A stretch of 39,906 nt of DNA from Pleomorphochaeta sp. (GCA_028532815.1 JAQQAS010000014.1:1-39906); one strand, 5' to 3'; counted from the stretch's first letter, positions 9,692 through 19,578 are shown. Numbers and translations are program-made. The notes: a model not told the origin generated them from the letters alone.

Positions 9692-10131
9692 TGGCTGATA
9701 TTGTTGTAAAAACAAAATTAGAAAAAGGTTCAATCCTTCCAAAACAAACGACTGCTTTGAGTGCTGGTTCTGATATTTCAGCAAGGCTCTCAAAGCCGTT
9801 TACCTTAAAAGCAGGTGAGTGGGCTTTAATCCCAACCGGGTTAAGAATTGCTATACCTGCTGGTTTTGAAGCACAAGTGAGGCCAAGAAGTGGTCTTGCA
9901 GCTAAATTTGGAGTAACAGTTCTCAATTCACCAGGAACAATAGATGCTGATTACCGTGGTGAAGTTAAAGTTATTTTAATAAATCATGGAAAAGAAGATT
10001 TTATCATCAATGATGGAGATAGAATAGCTCAATTTGTTATAGCTCCTGTGGTAAATACTAAATTCATTAAAGTAGAAAAATTAGATAGTACTAATCGTGG
10101 AGAAGGTGGATTTGGATCTACTGGAGTATAA
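9691..10131 (+). CDS. dut: Deoxyuridine 5'-triphosphate nucleotidohydrolase (dUTPase)
   Basis: dUTPase converts dUTP to dUMP, keeping uracil out of DNA and supplying the dTMP precursor. The 146-residue protein shows the trimeric dUTPase motifs in order: [10 protein letters not shown] (motif I), [10 protein letters not shown] (II), [14 protein letters not shown] (III), GDRIAQFVI (IV) and the Gly-rich [10 protein letters not shown] (V) at the C terminus that closes over the active site. Its ATG overlaps the pnp stop codon by one base, so it is in the same transcript. Confidence 0.97.
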   Translation: MADIVVKTKLEKGSILPKQTTALSAGSDISARLSKPFTLKAGEWALIPTGLRIAIPAGFEAQVRPRSGLAAKFGVTVLNSPGTIDADYRGEVKVILINHGKEDFIINDGDRIAQFVIAPVVNTKFIKVEKLDSTNRGEGGFGSTGV

Positions 10132-10134
10132 GTT

Positions 10135-11397
10135 TTGACTTTAACATTAAGGGAAAAGCAATTATATAAATTTATAGGGCGAGAATATATTCTTGCCTTC
10201 TTAGTTGCTTTTGCCTTTTTCTTTTTTATTTTTTTTATCAATCAAATATTACTCCTAGCTAGAAAAATATTATTAAGTAATGTGGATTTTTTTACCATGT
10301 TAAATTTAGTTGTTTTAGCAATTCCTCAATTTCTATTATATACATTCCCTTTTGCCTCTTTAAGTGGAGCAGCAATGGTTATTGGAGATTTAAATTCTTC
10401 AAACGAAATATTGGCTTTACGAACCTCTGGGTTTTCTATGAATACTATATTTAAACCAATTATAGTTTTATCAATCCTAATCTCAATTTTATGTTTTCTG
10501 ATAGCAGATATTTTACTTCCATATAGTGCTAGTCAATACCAACAATTATATGTTCAATTATTAACAAAAACCCCTGGGGTAGAACTTAAAAGCTATTCAA
10601 GTAAAGTTTTTGATGATTTATTAATTTCTAATGGCTTAGTAAATGACAATAAAATTGAAGATATAATAGTTTTAAATTCCGAAAACAAAGATGGTTCTAC
10701 CTTAATTAACTCTAAAGAGGGGGTATTAAATTTAATAGATCCAAGTTTACTTATTTACTCCATAGATTTAGATACGCCAAAAGTTGTCTTTTCTAACTTA
10801 CAATCCCCTAATTATTGGAAGGTAGCAAATGCTAGTAATGCAACCTATTATATAGATTTTTCTAATACCCTCTCAAAAGTAAGCGCAAATCTTCCTTCTA
10901 ATTTATCAAGTGTTGATTTGATTACAAAAATTAATAAATCAAAACCAATTTTAGAAAAAAATGTTGATGATGCATTACTTGAGAAAAGTGAAACTATATT
11001 ACATCTGGCGAAGAATTTTGCTGTTAATAAAAATATAGAAAACATTAATATACACGACTTTACACAAGATTATAATACACTAAATAGAATTGAGGCTCAT
11101 CCTATTGACTTTTATCTTCAATATTATAGAGCAGAATTTAATAAAAAAATTGCTCTAAGTGCAGCTTGTTTTTTCCTAATCTTAATTACAATTCCACTTT
11201 CATATTTAAAATTCAAACATGGAAGATTGATAGGGTTTGGTATATCTATGTTTGTGGCTGTAATGTATTGGTATCTACTATTTTTAGCACAAATTAAAAC
11301 TTTTCAATTTGCAATAAACCCTCTTTTTTTAATGTGGGCTCCAAATATTGTAATATTAATTATTTCATTAAGTTTAATTAGGATATGGAGGAATTAA
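10135..11397 (+). CDS. lptF: LptF-type LPS-export ABC permease (YjgP/YjgQ family)
   Basis: This is a 420-residue YjgP/YjgQ family membrane protein. Such proteins work in pairs with LptB to extract lipid (LPS in Gram-negatives) from the inner membrane. Three hydrophobic helices lie in the N-terminal third (about 16-35, 60-85, 100-125), then a soluble periplasmic beta-rich region (about 135-330), then three C-terminal helices. The first helix is very Phe-rich. The start is TTG at 10135, with GGAG about eight bases upstream; no closer ATG fits. It overlaps the next gene by one base. Many Treponema lack LPS, so the exported lipid here is uncertain. Which of the pair is F or G is inferred from gene order. 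Confidence 0.75.
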   Translation: MTLTLREKQLYKFIGREYILAFLVAFAFFFFIFFINQILLLARKILLSNVDFFTMLNLVVLAIPQFLLYTFPFASLSGAAMVIGDLNSSNEILALRTSGFSMNTIFKPIIVLSILISILCFLIADILLPYSASQYQQLYVQLLTKTPGVELKSYSSKVFDDLLISNGLVNDNKIEDIIVLNSENKDGSTLINSKEGVLNLIDPSLLIYSIDLDTPKVVFSNLQSPNYWKVANASNATYYIDFSNTLSKVSANLPSNLSSVDLITKINKSKPILEKNVDDALLEKSETILHLAKNFAVNKNIENINIHDFTQDYNTLNRIEAHPIDFYLQYYRAEFNKKIALSAACFFLILITIPLSYLKFKHGRLIGFGISMFVAVMYWYLLFLAQIKTFQFAINPLFLMWAPNIVILIISLSLIRIWRN

Positions 11398-12497
11398 TGA
11401 AAATTTTAAATAAATATATTATATCCTCCTTATTAAAAACACTTGTTACAACTTTATTATTAACCATATTAATACTTTTAAGTGTTGATTTATTTAGTAA
11501 TTTTGACTCTTATGTACAAAATGACGTATCATTAAATCAAATATTAGCAATCACAGTTACTTATATTCCTTATGCTTTTATAACAGTTTTACCTCCAGCT
11601 ACATTATTTTCAATAACTTTTTTTCTATCCCAAATGTTTGCAAATAATGAAATTATAGCTCTATTATCAAGTGGTATTTCTATAAAAACTGTTTATAAGC
11701 AAATAATATTTTTAATGGGATTAATTACAATACTTACCTTTATCTTTAATGAAAATATTGTTTTGCAATCGAGAATTAATAGAGAAAAAATGAAAAATCA
11801 AGTGTTTAACATTAATTATAATTTAGATAATTCTAATATAGGATTAATAGATTCTGTAAATAATAATATTATTTTTGCAAATAGTTATGTAGAAAAAAAT
11901 AAATCACTTTTTAATGTTATTGTAGTTCAAAAAGATGAAAGTGGAAATATAACAGAAAGAATAGATGCTAAGAAAGCTGTTTGGGATGAAGAAAATGAAG
12001 ATTGGCAACTTTTTAATGTCATTAAAAGCACCATTTATGATAGAAAAATCGAAATTAACGAGTTTGAATTTTATGAAAATCCAAAAATTAATTTAGAGCC
12101 TAATTTGTTTAGAAATTTATCTACAGATTTACAAACAATGGCATTTAAAAGTGCTATTAGATATTTAAATGTTCAAAAAAAGGTAAATCTACAATTATGG
12201 TATGAAAATATTAGCGAATTCTTAGATAGATTATCGGCACCATTTTCTGCTTTTATAATGACTATTATAGCGTGCAGTATAGATTATAAAAATAGGAAAA
12301 ATATTTTTTTGTTTTCAATTTTTAATTCAGTTTTAGTTGCTGTTATATATTATGTTTCAAAAATGATATTCCAAATTATATCTAAGCAAGCTTTAATGAA
12401 TCCCTACGTCGCAATTATAATTCCGTATATCATTATCTTGTTTCTCCCTTTAATATATAATAAAATAAAAAGTTCTACCTTAGTTAAAAATAGTTGA
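11397..12497 (+). CDS. lptG: LptG-type LPS-export ABC permease (YjgP/YjgQ family)
   Basis: This is the second YjgP/YjgQ permease, adjacent to the first as is usual for LptF and LptG. It has 366 residues from ATG 11397, chosen because GGAGGA sits just upstream and the ATG overlaps the previous stop by one base. An in-frame ATG at 11385 would begin upstream of that ribosome-binding site. Hydrophobic helices near 10-35, 52-80 and 95-120 are followed by a periplasmic region (about 125-260) and three helices at the C terminus. No LptB ATPase or LptC is present in the window. The stop codon is TGA. Confidence 0.75.
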   Translation: MKILNKYIISSLLKTLVTTLLLTILILLSVDLFSNFDSYVQNDVSLNQILAITVTYIPYAFITVLPPATLFSITFFLSQMFANNEIIALLSSGISIKTVYKQIIFLMGLITILTFIFNENIVLQSRINREKMKNQVFNINYNLDNSNIGLIDSVNNNIIFANSYVEKNKSLFNVIVVQKDESGNITERIDAKKAVWDEENEDWQLFNVIKSTIYDRKIEINEFEFYENPKINLEPNLFRNLSTDLQTMAFKSAIRYLNVQKKVNLQLWYENISEFLDRLSAPFSAFIMTIIACSIDYKNRKNIFLFSIFNSVLVAVIYYVSKMIFQIISKQALMNPYVAIIIPYIIILFLPLIYNKIKSSTLVKNS

Positions 12498-12547
12498 ATT
12501 ATTTTTAATCTTAAAGTAAGTTAGTAAAGAAAATAAAGGATTGAATA

Positions 12548-13669
12548 GTGAAAAAGTTATATACAAAATTACATCAAGATAAAGATACAAATGCTAGATT
12601 AGGTTTAGTTGAATTAGACCACGGAGTTGTTGAGACACCAGCATTTATGCCCGTTGGAACAAATGGAACAGTTAAAGGTATTTACCATGATAAAGTAAAA
12701 GAAATTGGATATAATTTAATTTTAGGTAATACATACCATCTATATTTGAGACCAGGTACTGAAGTTTTAGATAGCTTTGGAGGATTGAGAAACTTTTCAA
12801 ACTGGGATGGAAATATTTTAACAGATAGCGGAGGATTTCAAGTATTTTCCTTATCAAATCTTAGAAAAATAAAAGATAGTGGTGTACACTTTAGATCTCA
12901 TATAGATGGATCAAAACACATTTTTACACCAGAAAAAGTAATTGATATTCAAAAAAGTATTGGAAGTGATATATGTATGCTTTTAGATGTATGTACTCCT
13001 CCTGATATCCCATACAGAGCAGCTAAAGAAGCTATGAAAACAACACACAGTTGGGCTAAACGAGCTCTTGATTATGGCAATAATCTTGAAGGCTTTAAAG
13101 GCAATATGTTTGGTATTGTACAAGGTAATTTTTATAAGGATTTAAGAAAAGAAAGTGCAGAATATATCTCTTCATTAGACTTTCCTGGAATTGCTATTGG
13201 TGGTTTGTCAGTAGGGGAAGAAAAAGAAGCCTTTTATGAATATTTAGGTTATACTACAGAGTTTGTTGATGAAACTAAGCCTAGGTATGTTATGGGTATT
13301 GGCTCTCCTGATTACATATTAAACGCAGTTGAAAATGGAATAGACTTGTTTGATTGTGTTTTAGCAACAAGAATGGGAAGAAATGGTGCTGTCTTTAGTG
13401 ATGATGGAGTAGTAACTCTTAAAAAAGCTGTTCATAAATTTGATCACAATCCAATAGATGAATCTTGTACTTGTACAGCTTGTAAAAAATATTCTAGGGC
13501 TTATATGCACCATATGGTTAAAACTAATGAGATGCTTGGTGGAATGTTAGCAACAGAACATAATTTAACATACCTATATAATTTGCTAGCAAGAGTTAGA
13601 GAGGCTATCAAAGAAGATAGATTTAAACAATTTAAAAAGGAATATCTTGAAAGATTCTACGCAAAATAG
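12548..13669 (+). CDS. tgt: tRNA-guanine transglycosylase
   Basis: Tgt swaps guanine for preQ1 at position 34 of tRNAs for Asp, Asn, His and Tyr, a step in queuosine synthesis. The 373-residue protein has the TIM-barrel signature LTDSGGFQVFSL with D93, the GGLSVGE loop, the nucleophile region DLFDCVLATR with D269, and the zinc site CTCTACKKYSRAYMHH. The GTG start at 12548 has AAAGGA seven bases upstream. No queF or queA is seen nearby, so the gene travels here without its pathway. It overlaps murJ by 23 bases. Confidence 0.96.
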   Translation: MKKLYTKLHQDKDTNARLGLVELDHGVVETPAFMPVGTNGTVKGIYHDKVKEIGYNLILGNTYHLYLRPGTEVLDSFGGLRNFSNWDGNILTDSGGFQVFSLSNLRKIKDSGVHFRSHIDGSKHIFTPEKVIDIQKSIGSDICMLLDVCTPPDIPYRAAKEAMKTTHSWAKRALDYGNNLEGFKGNMFGIVQGNFYKDLRKESAEYISSLDFPGIAIGGLSVGEEKEAFYEYLGYTTEFVDETKPRYVMGIGSPDYILNAVENGIDLFDCVLATRMGRNGAVFSDDGVVTLKKAVHKFDHNPIDESCTCTACKKYSRAYMHHMVKTNEMLGGMLATEHNLTYLYNLLARVREAIKEDRFKQFKKEYLERFYAK

Positions 13670-15176
13670 GGAAAATTCTAAAAATTCTACTTTATTAATG
13701 TTTTTAACATTATTATCTAGACTTTTAGGTATCATAAAAGCTCGTGTAATTACAACAGCATTTGGTGCAACATCAACTGCTGATGTAATTAACGTTGCAT
13801 ATTTTTTGCCAAATAATTTAAGAAAAATCTTTGCAGAAGGAGCTATTACTTCTGCATTTATTCCAAGCCTTTCCTCGAATGCAGATAAAACCTTTAGAAA
13901 TAAACTTTTGAGTTTAATGTTATGCTTTCAACTGATTCTTTTTAGTTTAATAATTATACTATTTATATTTTTTAGTAGACCAATATTTGCTTTTATTAGT
14001 GATTTTAGTGGCGATGAGTTAGAATTAGGGGCAAGTTTATTACCTTATTTTATAGTCTTTTTAGCATTTATATCAATTTCTAATATCTTTGCTGCTATTT
14101 TACAGACAGATAGAAAATTTATACCTTATGGTTTAGCACCATTATTTTTCTCGATTACCTTAATAGTTTTTATTTCTCTTTTTAGTGAGAAGTTAGATGC
14201 AATGGCAATGGCTTATGGTGTTGTTTTAGCTAGCTTTATACAGCTAATATTTACCCTAATTAGCGTATATAAAAGAGGGTATAAGGTACATGTTGATATT
14301 GATTTTAAAAATACTGAATTTAAAAAAATATTAAAAACTTGGGCTATAGTAGTTACTTCAGCTTTAACAACAATTTTTTCACAACAATTTTCAACATATT
14401 TAGCAAGTACCTTAAGCACAGGTAATGCTACTGCATTCTCTAATTCTATGATTTTTTTCTCAACACCATATGGAATTATAAATGCAGGCTTCATCACTGT
14501 TGTGTATCCATTGCTAACAGAAAGTTTTTCAAACAATAATATTAAGAGGTTTAAAAAAGAGTTACAATATGGCATAGATGGAATGATTAATTTATTTGTA
14601 CCAGCAACGATTATAATTATGTTTTTAAGTAAAGAATATGTAGCTGTATTATTGCAAAATGGAAAATTTACATTTGAAAATACTTTGTTAACAGCTTCAG
14701 TAACTTACTATTTAGTATTAGGCCTAACGATTGTCGGACTAAACTCATTATTAAATAGAGCTCTAATTGCTAAGAATAAAGCTAAATTCTCATTTGTATT
14801 AATTGCGATACAAGCTATTATAGATGTAATTTTATCCTTTGTTTTGATTAAAACAATTGGAATAATCGCACTCCCGATTGCAAATACTATTTCCTTTTTT
14901 ATAACTTTGGTAATACACTCGATTGTTTTATCTTCTGATATTAATTTTAAACATACAATTTCTATATTTTTGCAAACTATAGCAGCTAATATACCAATGA
15001 CATTGATTTTAATATTGTATAAAAAGCTGTTCCCTTTATGGTATATCGATGGATCTAATCTTATTAATATATTTAAAGCTATAGTTCTATCACTAATATT
15101 GGGTTTGATTTGCTTAGGCTCTTACTCTATATTTAAAATTCCTTTTATTCAATATTTTAAGAAAACTAAAAATTAG
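13647..15176 (+). CDS. murJ: Lipid II flippase MurJ
   Basis: MurJ (MviN) moves the peptidoglycan precursor lipid II across the inner membrane. The 509-residue protein is almost wholly hydrophobic, consistent with about 14 membrane helices. It has the family start pattern LTLLSRLLGIIKARVITTAFG and DVINVAYFLPNNLRKIFAEG, with the arginine residues typical of the MurJ cavity, and FIPSLS shortly after. I chose TTG 13647, which lies inside the end of tgt, because AAGGA is six bases upstream and the protein starts in the expected position. Confidence 0.93.
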   Translation: MKDSTQNRENSKNSTLLMFLTLLSRLLGIIKARVITTAFGATSTADVINVAYFLPNNLRKIFAEGAITSAFIPSLSSNADKTFRNKLLSLMLCFQLILFSLIIILFIFFSRPIFAFISDFSGDELELGASLLPYFIVFLAFISISNIFAAILQTDRKFIPYGLAPLFFSITLIVFISLFSEKLDAMAMAYGVVLASFIQLIFTLISVYKRGYKVHVDIDFKNTEFKKILKTWAIVVTSALTTIFSQQFSTYLASTLSTGNATAFSNSMIFFSTPYGIINAGFITVVYPLLTESFSNNNIKRFKKELQYGIDGMINLFVPATIIIMFLSKEYVAVLLQNGKFTFENTLLTASVTYYLVLGLTIVGLNSLLNRALIAKNKAKFSFVLIAIQAIIDVILSFVLIKTIGIIALPIANTISFFITLVIHSIVLSSDINFKHTISIFLQTIAANIPMTLILILYKKLFPLWYIDGSNLINIFKAIVLSLILGLICLGSYSIFKIPFIQYFKKTKN

Positions 15177-15239
15177 TAACATATGTGTCTTTTATTTTAA
15201 GTATTAAATATTATTCTATATTCATGTAAGGAGTTCATG

Positions 15240-15566
15240 ATGAAAGAAGAAATTTTTAAAATAAGTGATAGTAACACACCGGTTGTAGAAGCTGTAATTA
15301 AAGATGAGAATATTAATTTTATGCATATGGTATTTAAAGGAGGTGAATCCTTAAAAACTCATTATTCAAATGCTAATGTATATATGACAGTAATAAAGGG
15401 AATTTTATCCTTAAGTTTAGATGATTCACCTTTTACAAAGTATGAAGAAAATACTGTAATTAAGATTCCTTTTAATACTAAAATGATGGTTCAAAATCAT
15501 GATGCTGAGATATTAGAAATATATGTAATCAAATCTCCAGCACCTGGAACTTATTATACTAATTAA
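15240..15566 (+). CDS. Small cupin-domain protein
   Basis: This 108-residue protein has the size and pattern of a single-domain cupin (small beta-barrel). Features include FKGGESLKTHYSNANVYMTVIKGILSLSLDD followed by IKIPFNTKMMVQNHDAEILEIYVI, which resembles the two conserved cupin motifs. The second metal-binding motif is weakly kept (NHDA). Function cannot be named: single-domain cupins include metal-binding enzymes and sensors. ATG 15240 has AAGGAG at 15228-15233; ATG 15237 is too close to it. It stands alone, between murJ and a terminator shared with convergent greA. Confidence 0.6.
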   Translation: MKEEIFKISDSNTPVVEAVIKDENINFMHMVFKGGESLKTHYSNANVYMTVIKGILSLSLDDSPFTKYEENTVIKIPFNTKMMVQNHDAEILEIYVIKSPAPGTYYTN

Positions 15567-15570
15567 AAAA

Positions 15571-15600
15571 TACCCAAAGATTTTCAATAATCTTTGGGTA
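15571..15600. terminator. Bidirectional rho-independent terminator
   Basis: A perfect 12-bp stem (15571-15582 with 15589-15600) with a 6-base loop lies between the convergent cupin gene and greA. The A run at 15565-15570 becomes a T run on the minus strand, so it is strongest for greA. The T tract on the plus side is weak. Confidence 0.88.
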
Positions 15601-15619
15601 TATTACTTATAAATAAAGC

Positions 15620-18340
15620 TTAAATAGCAACTTCAATTTTTAAAACTGTGAAATCGAATGGAGTATCATTAACGGTAAATTTAATGTTATCTCCAACTTT
15701 ACGATTTAAAAGGTTTGATCCTAAAGGTGCTAGTCTGTTAATGACATTGTTTGAAGGATCAGCTTCCCAAGCTCCCATAATTTTATATGTAACTTCAGCT
15801 TTAGCCTTGTTATCAAATAATGTTACACTTGTACCGTATGCAACTTTCTCATTAGTTACAGTAGCTGGATCAATTACAGTAGCTCTTTCAATTTCATCAT
15901 TAAGAGTGATTAATTGAGAGTTTAACATGCGCTGCTTTTCTTTTGCGTATTTATATTCACTGTTTTCTTTTAAATCACCAAGTTCTCTAGCTTCACCGAT
16001 TTCTTTTGCAATTTCAGGAAGTTGAACATGTTGTAAGTTATATAAATAAGCTTTTTTAGCTTCCATAGTTTCTTTTAAACAGAATAAACCTGTTGGGATT
16101 ACATCTTCTTCAGCTAAACTTGTTTTAGAATTGAAATCATAGTTTGGATATTTCTTTGTTAATTGGTGTTTAACTTCAATTTTTTTACCCAAATCAGCTT
16201 TACCTAGTGGTAATCTATCAACTAAAGCGTAAGCTTTCTTGCCTTTGATTTCATCACCTTCTTCAATGTAATTGAAAACTGCTTTTTCATCAAATAGTTT
16301 AGTCATAAGAACTTTTACATTTTTTCTATTTTCAGTAACATTTTTCTTATTTTCAATCAACTTCAATAGATAATCTAACAAGGAAAGTGCTGTAAATAAC
16401 AATTGTTCTGAAGAAATGCCATTCTTTTCCCAAGTTTTAATAGTGTAGTTTTTATATAAGTATAAAAATACTTGAGATTTATCTCTATAATTTTCAACAC
16501 TTTGTTTAAATACTCTAGAAAAGCTATCAGCTTTTTTATTACTTCTGAAAGTGTCAGGAATAAATGAAGTTAGATAATGTGGGAATAAATCCATTAATGT
16601 TTTTTCCCAGAATGGATCGACTTCAACAACATGTTCAATAAATAGTTTTTTAAGTTCTGGATCATCAATGTTTTTAAAGCATTCTACAACATTTTCAACT
16701 CTTTCATATAAAGCAGTAAAAGGAAGCCCTTCAGGTAGTTTAACAAAGTTCATACTATAATTTACAAATAAATCTTGTAATAGTAAGTAACTACTGATAA
16801 TAGTATCGCTAACATTATGAAGAGTTATGCTTGTTCCATCACTGTTAGTAATATTATTTGAGAAATAGGCTAACATTTCTAAAAAAGAATCACTTTCGAC
16901 ATCTCCATTGTTAAGGATAAATTCTCTTAATACTTTAACCTTACTATAGAATTGCTTTTTACCTTTAAATATATTTAATTGTTTTTCTTCAAAAGTAATA
17001 GGAGTACTACGAAGAGTGAACGTGTCTTTTTCTTGAGTACTAACGCCAAATAATGGATTACTCATAAGTTCTTTCTTTGCAGCATTTACCCAAGCATTAA
17101 CTTCTCTAGTAGAAAGTAAAGAAGGAGAAAGCTCATTTTTCATTTCTTTAACCGAAGCTTTATCGTTATTGCTAGACATTAATATTCTTAAGGCCCAAGG
17201 TATATCAGTTTTAATTTTCTCAGCTAATTTTTCATGAGGTACAACGCTTTTTAAAACCCAAATATGTGATTTAGGAAGTGCAACTAAACTCTTAAATGCC
17301 ATATCAGTTGACATCTTAGATTTTTTATCTGGGAAGTCAATTAAAACATCTTTTTCATTAATATTTTTTATTCTACCAATTTTATTTGTAGATTTTTGAT
17401 AAATGAAAGTACCTTTATCAAAAGCAATGTTAGTTTCGAAGTCTTCAATAGCTCTAATAACATCTTTAAAATATTTATCATTTAATTTGCTATGGTGTAA
17501 ACAAGTACTTAAACGACCGTGATCTTTATATTTGATCTTATAACTTTTAACTAAGTTATTTCTAGCTCCAATATCATCATTTGAATATTCTAATATTTTT
17601 TTATATACAACAATTTTATTATCAATGTTTTCACTATGATAAGTAACTAAAATGTTTAATAAAGCAACAGCATAAGATTTTCCAACATGAGTTGCCACTC
17701 TTTCACATACTCCAATTAAATATCCAAATTCATCTGGAATTAAAGCAATTAGAATAGGGAAGCTTTCTTTAATACTCATTGGATCGTTTTTAGCAATTAA
17801 ACGATTGATGAGTTTCTTATAATAAAGAATACCAGCTTCTTTTTCAGATTGCTTATCACTCTTTAACTTGTAATCAGCTAAAGCTTTTAATAATGTTGTT
17901 TCAGAGTAATCAACTTTAATTAATCTTTCCCAAACTGCATACATCTTTTCTTCATTTTTTTGGTTTTCATAACATTCACCTAATAAACGTAAAGCTGGTT
18001 TGCTTTCATTTACTACAAGAACCAAAGAACATAGATATTCTACTAAGTCATATCTATTTACTTGAGCAAAGGAAGAAATTAAGTCTAAAAATGCTATGCT
18101 ATCTTCTTGAGGTCTAGTTAAAAAAGTAACCGCTCCTGAAATATATCTAGCAATTACACTGTTCTGATTTTTTTCTTCAAAATGATCATCACAAAGTTGT
18201 TTGACTTCAATTATTTCATCATCTGCTATTTTACCAATTTGCTTATCTAAATCAAGAAAATATTGAATATCGCAACTTTGCATGAAGGAAATACTCCATT
18301 TCTCCTCATCTAACATAGTTTGTAATTTTTTCATATTCAT
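15620..18340 (-). CDS. greA: Transcription elongation factor GreA, long spirochaete-type form
   Basis: GreA rescues backtracked RNA polymerase by stimulating transcript cleavage. The ordinary GreA (about 158 residues) is present only at the C terminus (about 747-906): a coiled-coil with the tip motif GDLKENSEY, carrying the acidic pair D789/E792, then the globular domain. The preceding 745 residues are mostly helical and look like a repeat scaffold of TPR/HEAT type, with no recognised catalytic motif. Long GreA proteins are known in Treponema. The start at 18340 (MNMKKLQ) is supported by GGAGGA eight bases upstream, giving 906 residues. An upstream in-frame start at 18358 lies before that site. 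It is transcribed alone and ends at the 15571-15600 terminator. Confidence 0.92.
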   Translation of the reverse strand: MNMKKLQTMLDEEKWSISFMQSCDIQYFLDLDKQIGKIADDEIIEVKQLCDDHFEEKNQNSVIARYISGAVTFLTRPQEDSIAFLDLISSFAQVNRYDLVEYLCSLVLVVNESKPALRLLGECYENQKNEEKMYAVWERLIKVDYSETTLLKALADYKLKSDKQSEKEAGILYYKKLINRLIAKNDPMSIKESFPILIALIPDEFGYLIGVCERVATHVGKSYAVALLNILVTYHSENIDNKIVVYKKILEYSNDDIGARNNLVKSYKIKYKDHGRLSTCLHHSKLNDKYFKDVIRAIEDFETNIAFDKGTFIYQKSTNKIGRIKNINEKDVLIDFPDKKSKMSTDMAFKSLVALPKSHIWVLKSVVPHEKLAEKIKTDIPWALRILMSSNNDKASVKEMKNELSPSLLSTREVNAWVNAAKKELMSNPLFGVSTQEKDTFTLRSTPITFEEKQLNIFKGKKQFYSKVKVLREFILNNGDVESDSFLEMLAYFSNNITNSDGTSITLHNVSDTIISSYLLLQDLFVNYSMNFVKLPEGLPFTALYERVENVVECFKNIDDPELKKLFIEHVVEVDPFWEKTLMDLFPHYLTSFIPDTFRSNKKADSFSRVFKQSVENYRDKSQVFLYLYKNYTIKTWEKNGISSEQLLFTALSLLDYLLKLIENKKNVTENRKNVKVLMTKLFDEKAVFNYIEEGDEIKGKKAYALVDRLPLGKADLGKKIEVKHQLTKKYPNYDFNSKTSLAEEDVIPTGLFCLKETMEAKKAYLYNLQHVQLPEIAKEIGEARELGDLKENSEYKYAKEKQRMLNSQLITLNDEIERATVIDPATVTNEKVAYGTSVTLFDNKAKAEVTYKIMGAWEADPSNNVINRLAPLGSNLLNRKVGDNIKFTVNDTPFDFTVLKIEVAI

Positions 18341-18427
18341 ATAATTTTTCCTCCGCAAAAAATTGACTCATATTTAGTTTGAGCCTACTAATTAATTATT
18401 TGATTGTCTAAAAGTCAAAATTGACCA

Positions 18428-18488
18428 TTTTGTTTTTCGTAAACAAAACCCGAGCAACAGCATGGCGATGCTCGGGGGCATTTTTTTT
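18428..18488. terminator. Strong GC hairpin pair in the greA-rpe gap
   Basis: Two adjacent stems are visible. TTTTGTTT (18428-18435) pairs with AAACAAAA (18441-18448). CCCGAGCA (18449-18456) pairs with TGCTCGGG (18469-18476). On the plus strand GGCA and then eight T follow. On the minus strand TTTTGTTT follows directly. It could terminate in either direction, but there is no obvious gene ending here: greA starts about 110 bases away on the minus strand and rpe starts about 430 bases away on the plus strand. It may be the 3' end of a small RNA. Confidence 0.6.
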
Positions 18489-18915
18489 CTTACAATTTAT
18501 AATCATTATATTACAAAATTAACAAATTAGCAATAGAGAATAAAAATATATAAATTTATATTATGGTATTTTTTTTTGAGTTTTAAAACATCTATTTTTA
18601 GACTATATATAAAAATAAGTTTAACCATTTAAATTTAGATCCAACAGTTTCCATTATTTGATTCTATTTTATTAATATTTAAAAAGATAAATAGGGTATG
18701 TTTTTAACTAAAATACTACTGCAAAAAAATAAAAGATTTATTATTACAAAATATACTGATTTATTTATTTTTTTTGGCTTTATAAAACTAATAGAACAAA
18801 TAGTGATTATTGAATAAAACACTTTATTTGTTTTTAAAATATATTTTTTGTCTAACCAATTAAAAAAAATATAAAACAATTGCAATCTGTTTCTTGTTTA
18901 TGATATTCTAGAGGC
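18489..18915. other. AT-rich intergenic stretch before rpe
   Basis: This gap of about 430 bases is very AT-rich, with many A and T runs. I see no convincing coding frame: the short frames found have the composition expected from poly-A/T. A promoter for rpe must be near the right end (for example TTGCAA and TATTCT in 18879-18910), but its spacing would leave almost no leader. Confidence 0.5.
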
Positions 18916-19578
18916 ATGAATAATTTAATAGTTTCACCAAGCATCTTATCTGCAGATTTTTCTAAGATAGTAGAAGATGTAAAATCAATAGAGAACGCAA
19001 ATGCTAAGTGGGTACACTTAGATGTTATGGACGGAATTTTTGTTCCAAATATCACTTTTGGACCTAAATTTATTAAAGATTTAAGAAAACATAGTAATTT
19101 ATATTTTGATGCGCATTTAATGATAGAAAATCCTGAAAAATATATTGATGAATTTGCAAAAGCAGGTTGTGATGGAATTTGTGTTCATTATGAAGCAACC
19201 AAACATGTTCATCGTGCTCTTCAAATGATTAAAGCAACCAAAAAAGATGTAGGAATATCAATAACACCTGCAACGAGTGTAGATTTGTTAATCCCAGTTT
19301 TATCTGAAGTTGATCAAGTATTAATTATGAGTGTAAACCCAGGTTTTGGTGGTCAAACTTTTATAGATTATAGTCTTGAAAAAATTAAACAGCTACATAA
19401 GTTAAAAGTTGAAAATGGCTATAAGTACAAAATTAACTGTGATGGGGGTATTTCTACTCACAATATTAGAAAATTAAGAGAAGCGGGGATTGATGTAGTT
19501 GTAACAGGTTCTGCCTTCTTTGGTGCTCAAGACCGTGAAGCTTTTATAAAAGAAATGTATGATAAAGGAAATTTTTAA
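18916..19578 (+). CDS. rpe: Ribulose-phosphate 3-epimerase
   Basis: Rpe interconverts ribulose 5-phosphate and xylulose 5-phosphate in the pentose phosphate pathway. The 220-residue TIM-barrel protein shows SPSILSADFSKI at the start, HLDVMDGIFVPNITFGP with the metal and catalytic residues, FDAHLMIENPEKYI, MSVNPGFGGQTFI, and NCDGGISTHNI with the second catalytic aspartate. The ATG has GAGG only two bases upstream, which is unusually close, yet the protein start matches the family. It lies alone, 64 bases before recA. Confidence 0.97.
   Translation: MNNLIVSPSILSADFSKIVEDVKSIENANAKWVHLDVMDGIFVPNITFGPKFIKDLRKHSNLYFDAHLMIENPEKYIDEFAKAGCDGICVHYEATKHVHRALQMIKATKKDVGISITPATSVDLLIPVLSEVDQVLIMSVNPGFGGQTFIDYSLEKIKQLHKLKVENGYKYKINCDGGISTHNIRKLREAGIDVVVTGSAFFGAQDREAFIKEMYDKGNF

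Noticed and set aside
18679-18885. A 68-residue minus-strand frame in the greA-rpe gap
   Set aside because: It consists of Ile, Phe, Lys and Asn as expected from AT-rich DNA, and has no ribosome-binding site or recognisable family.
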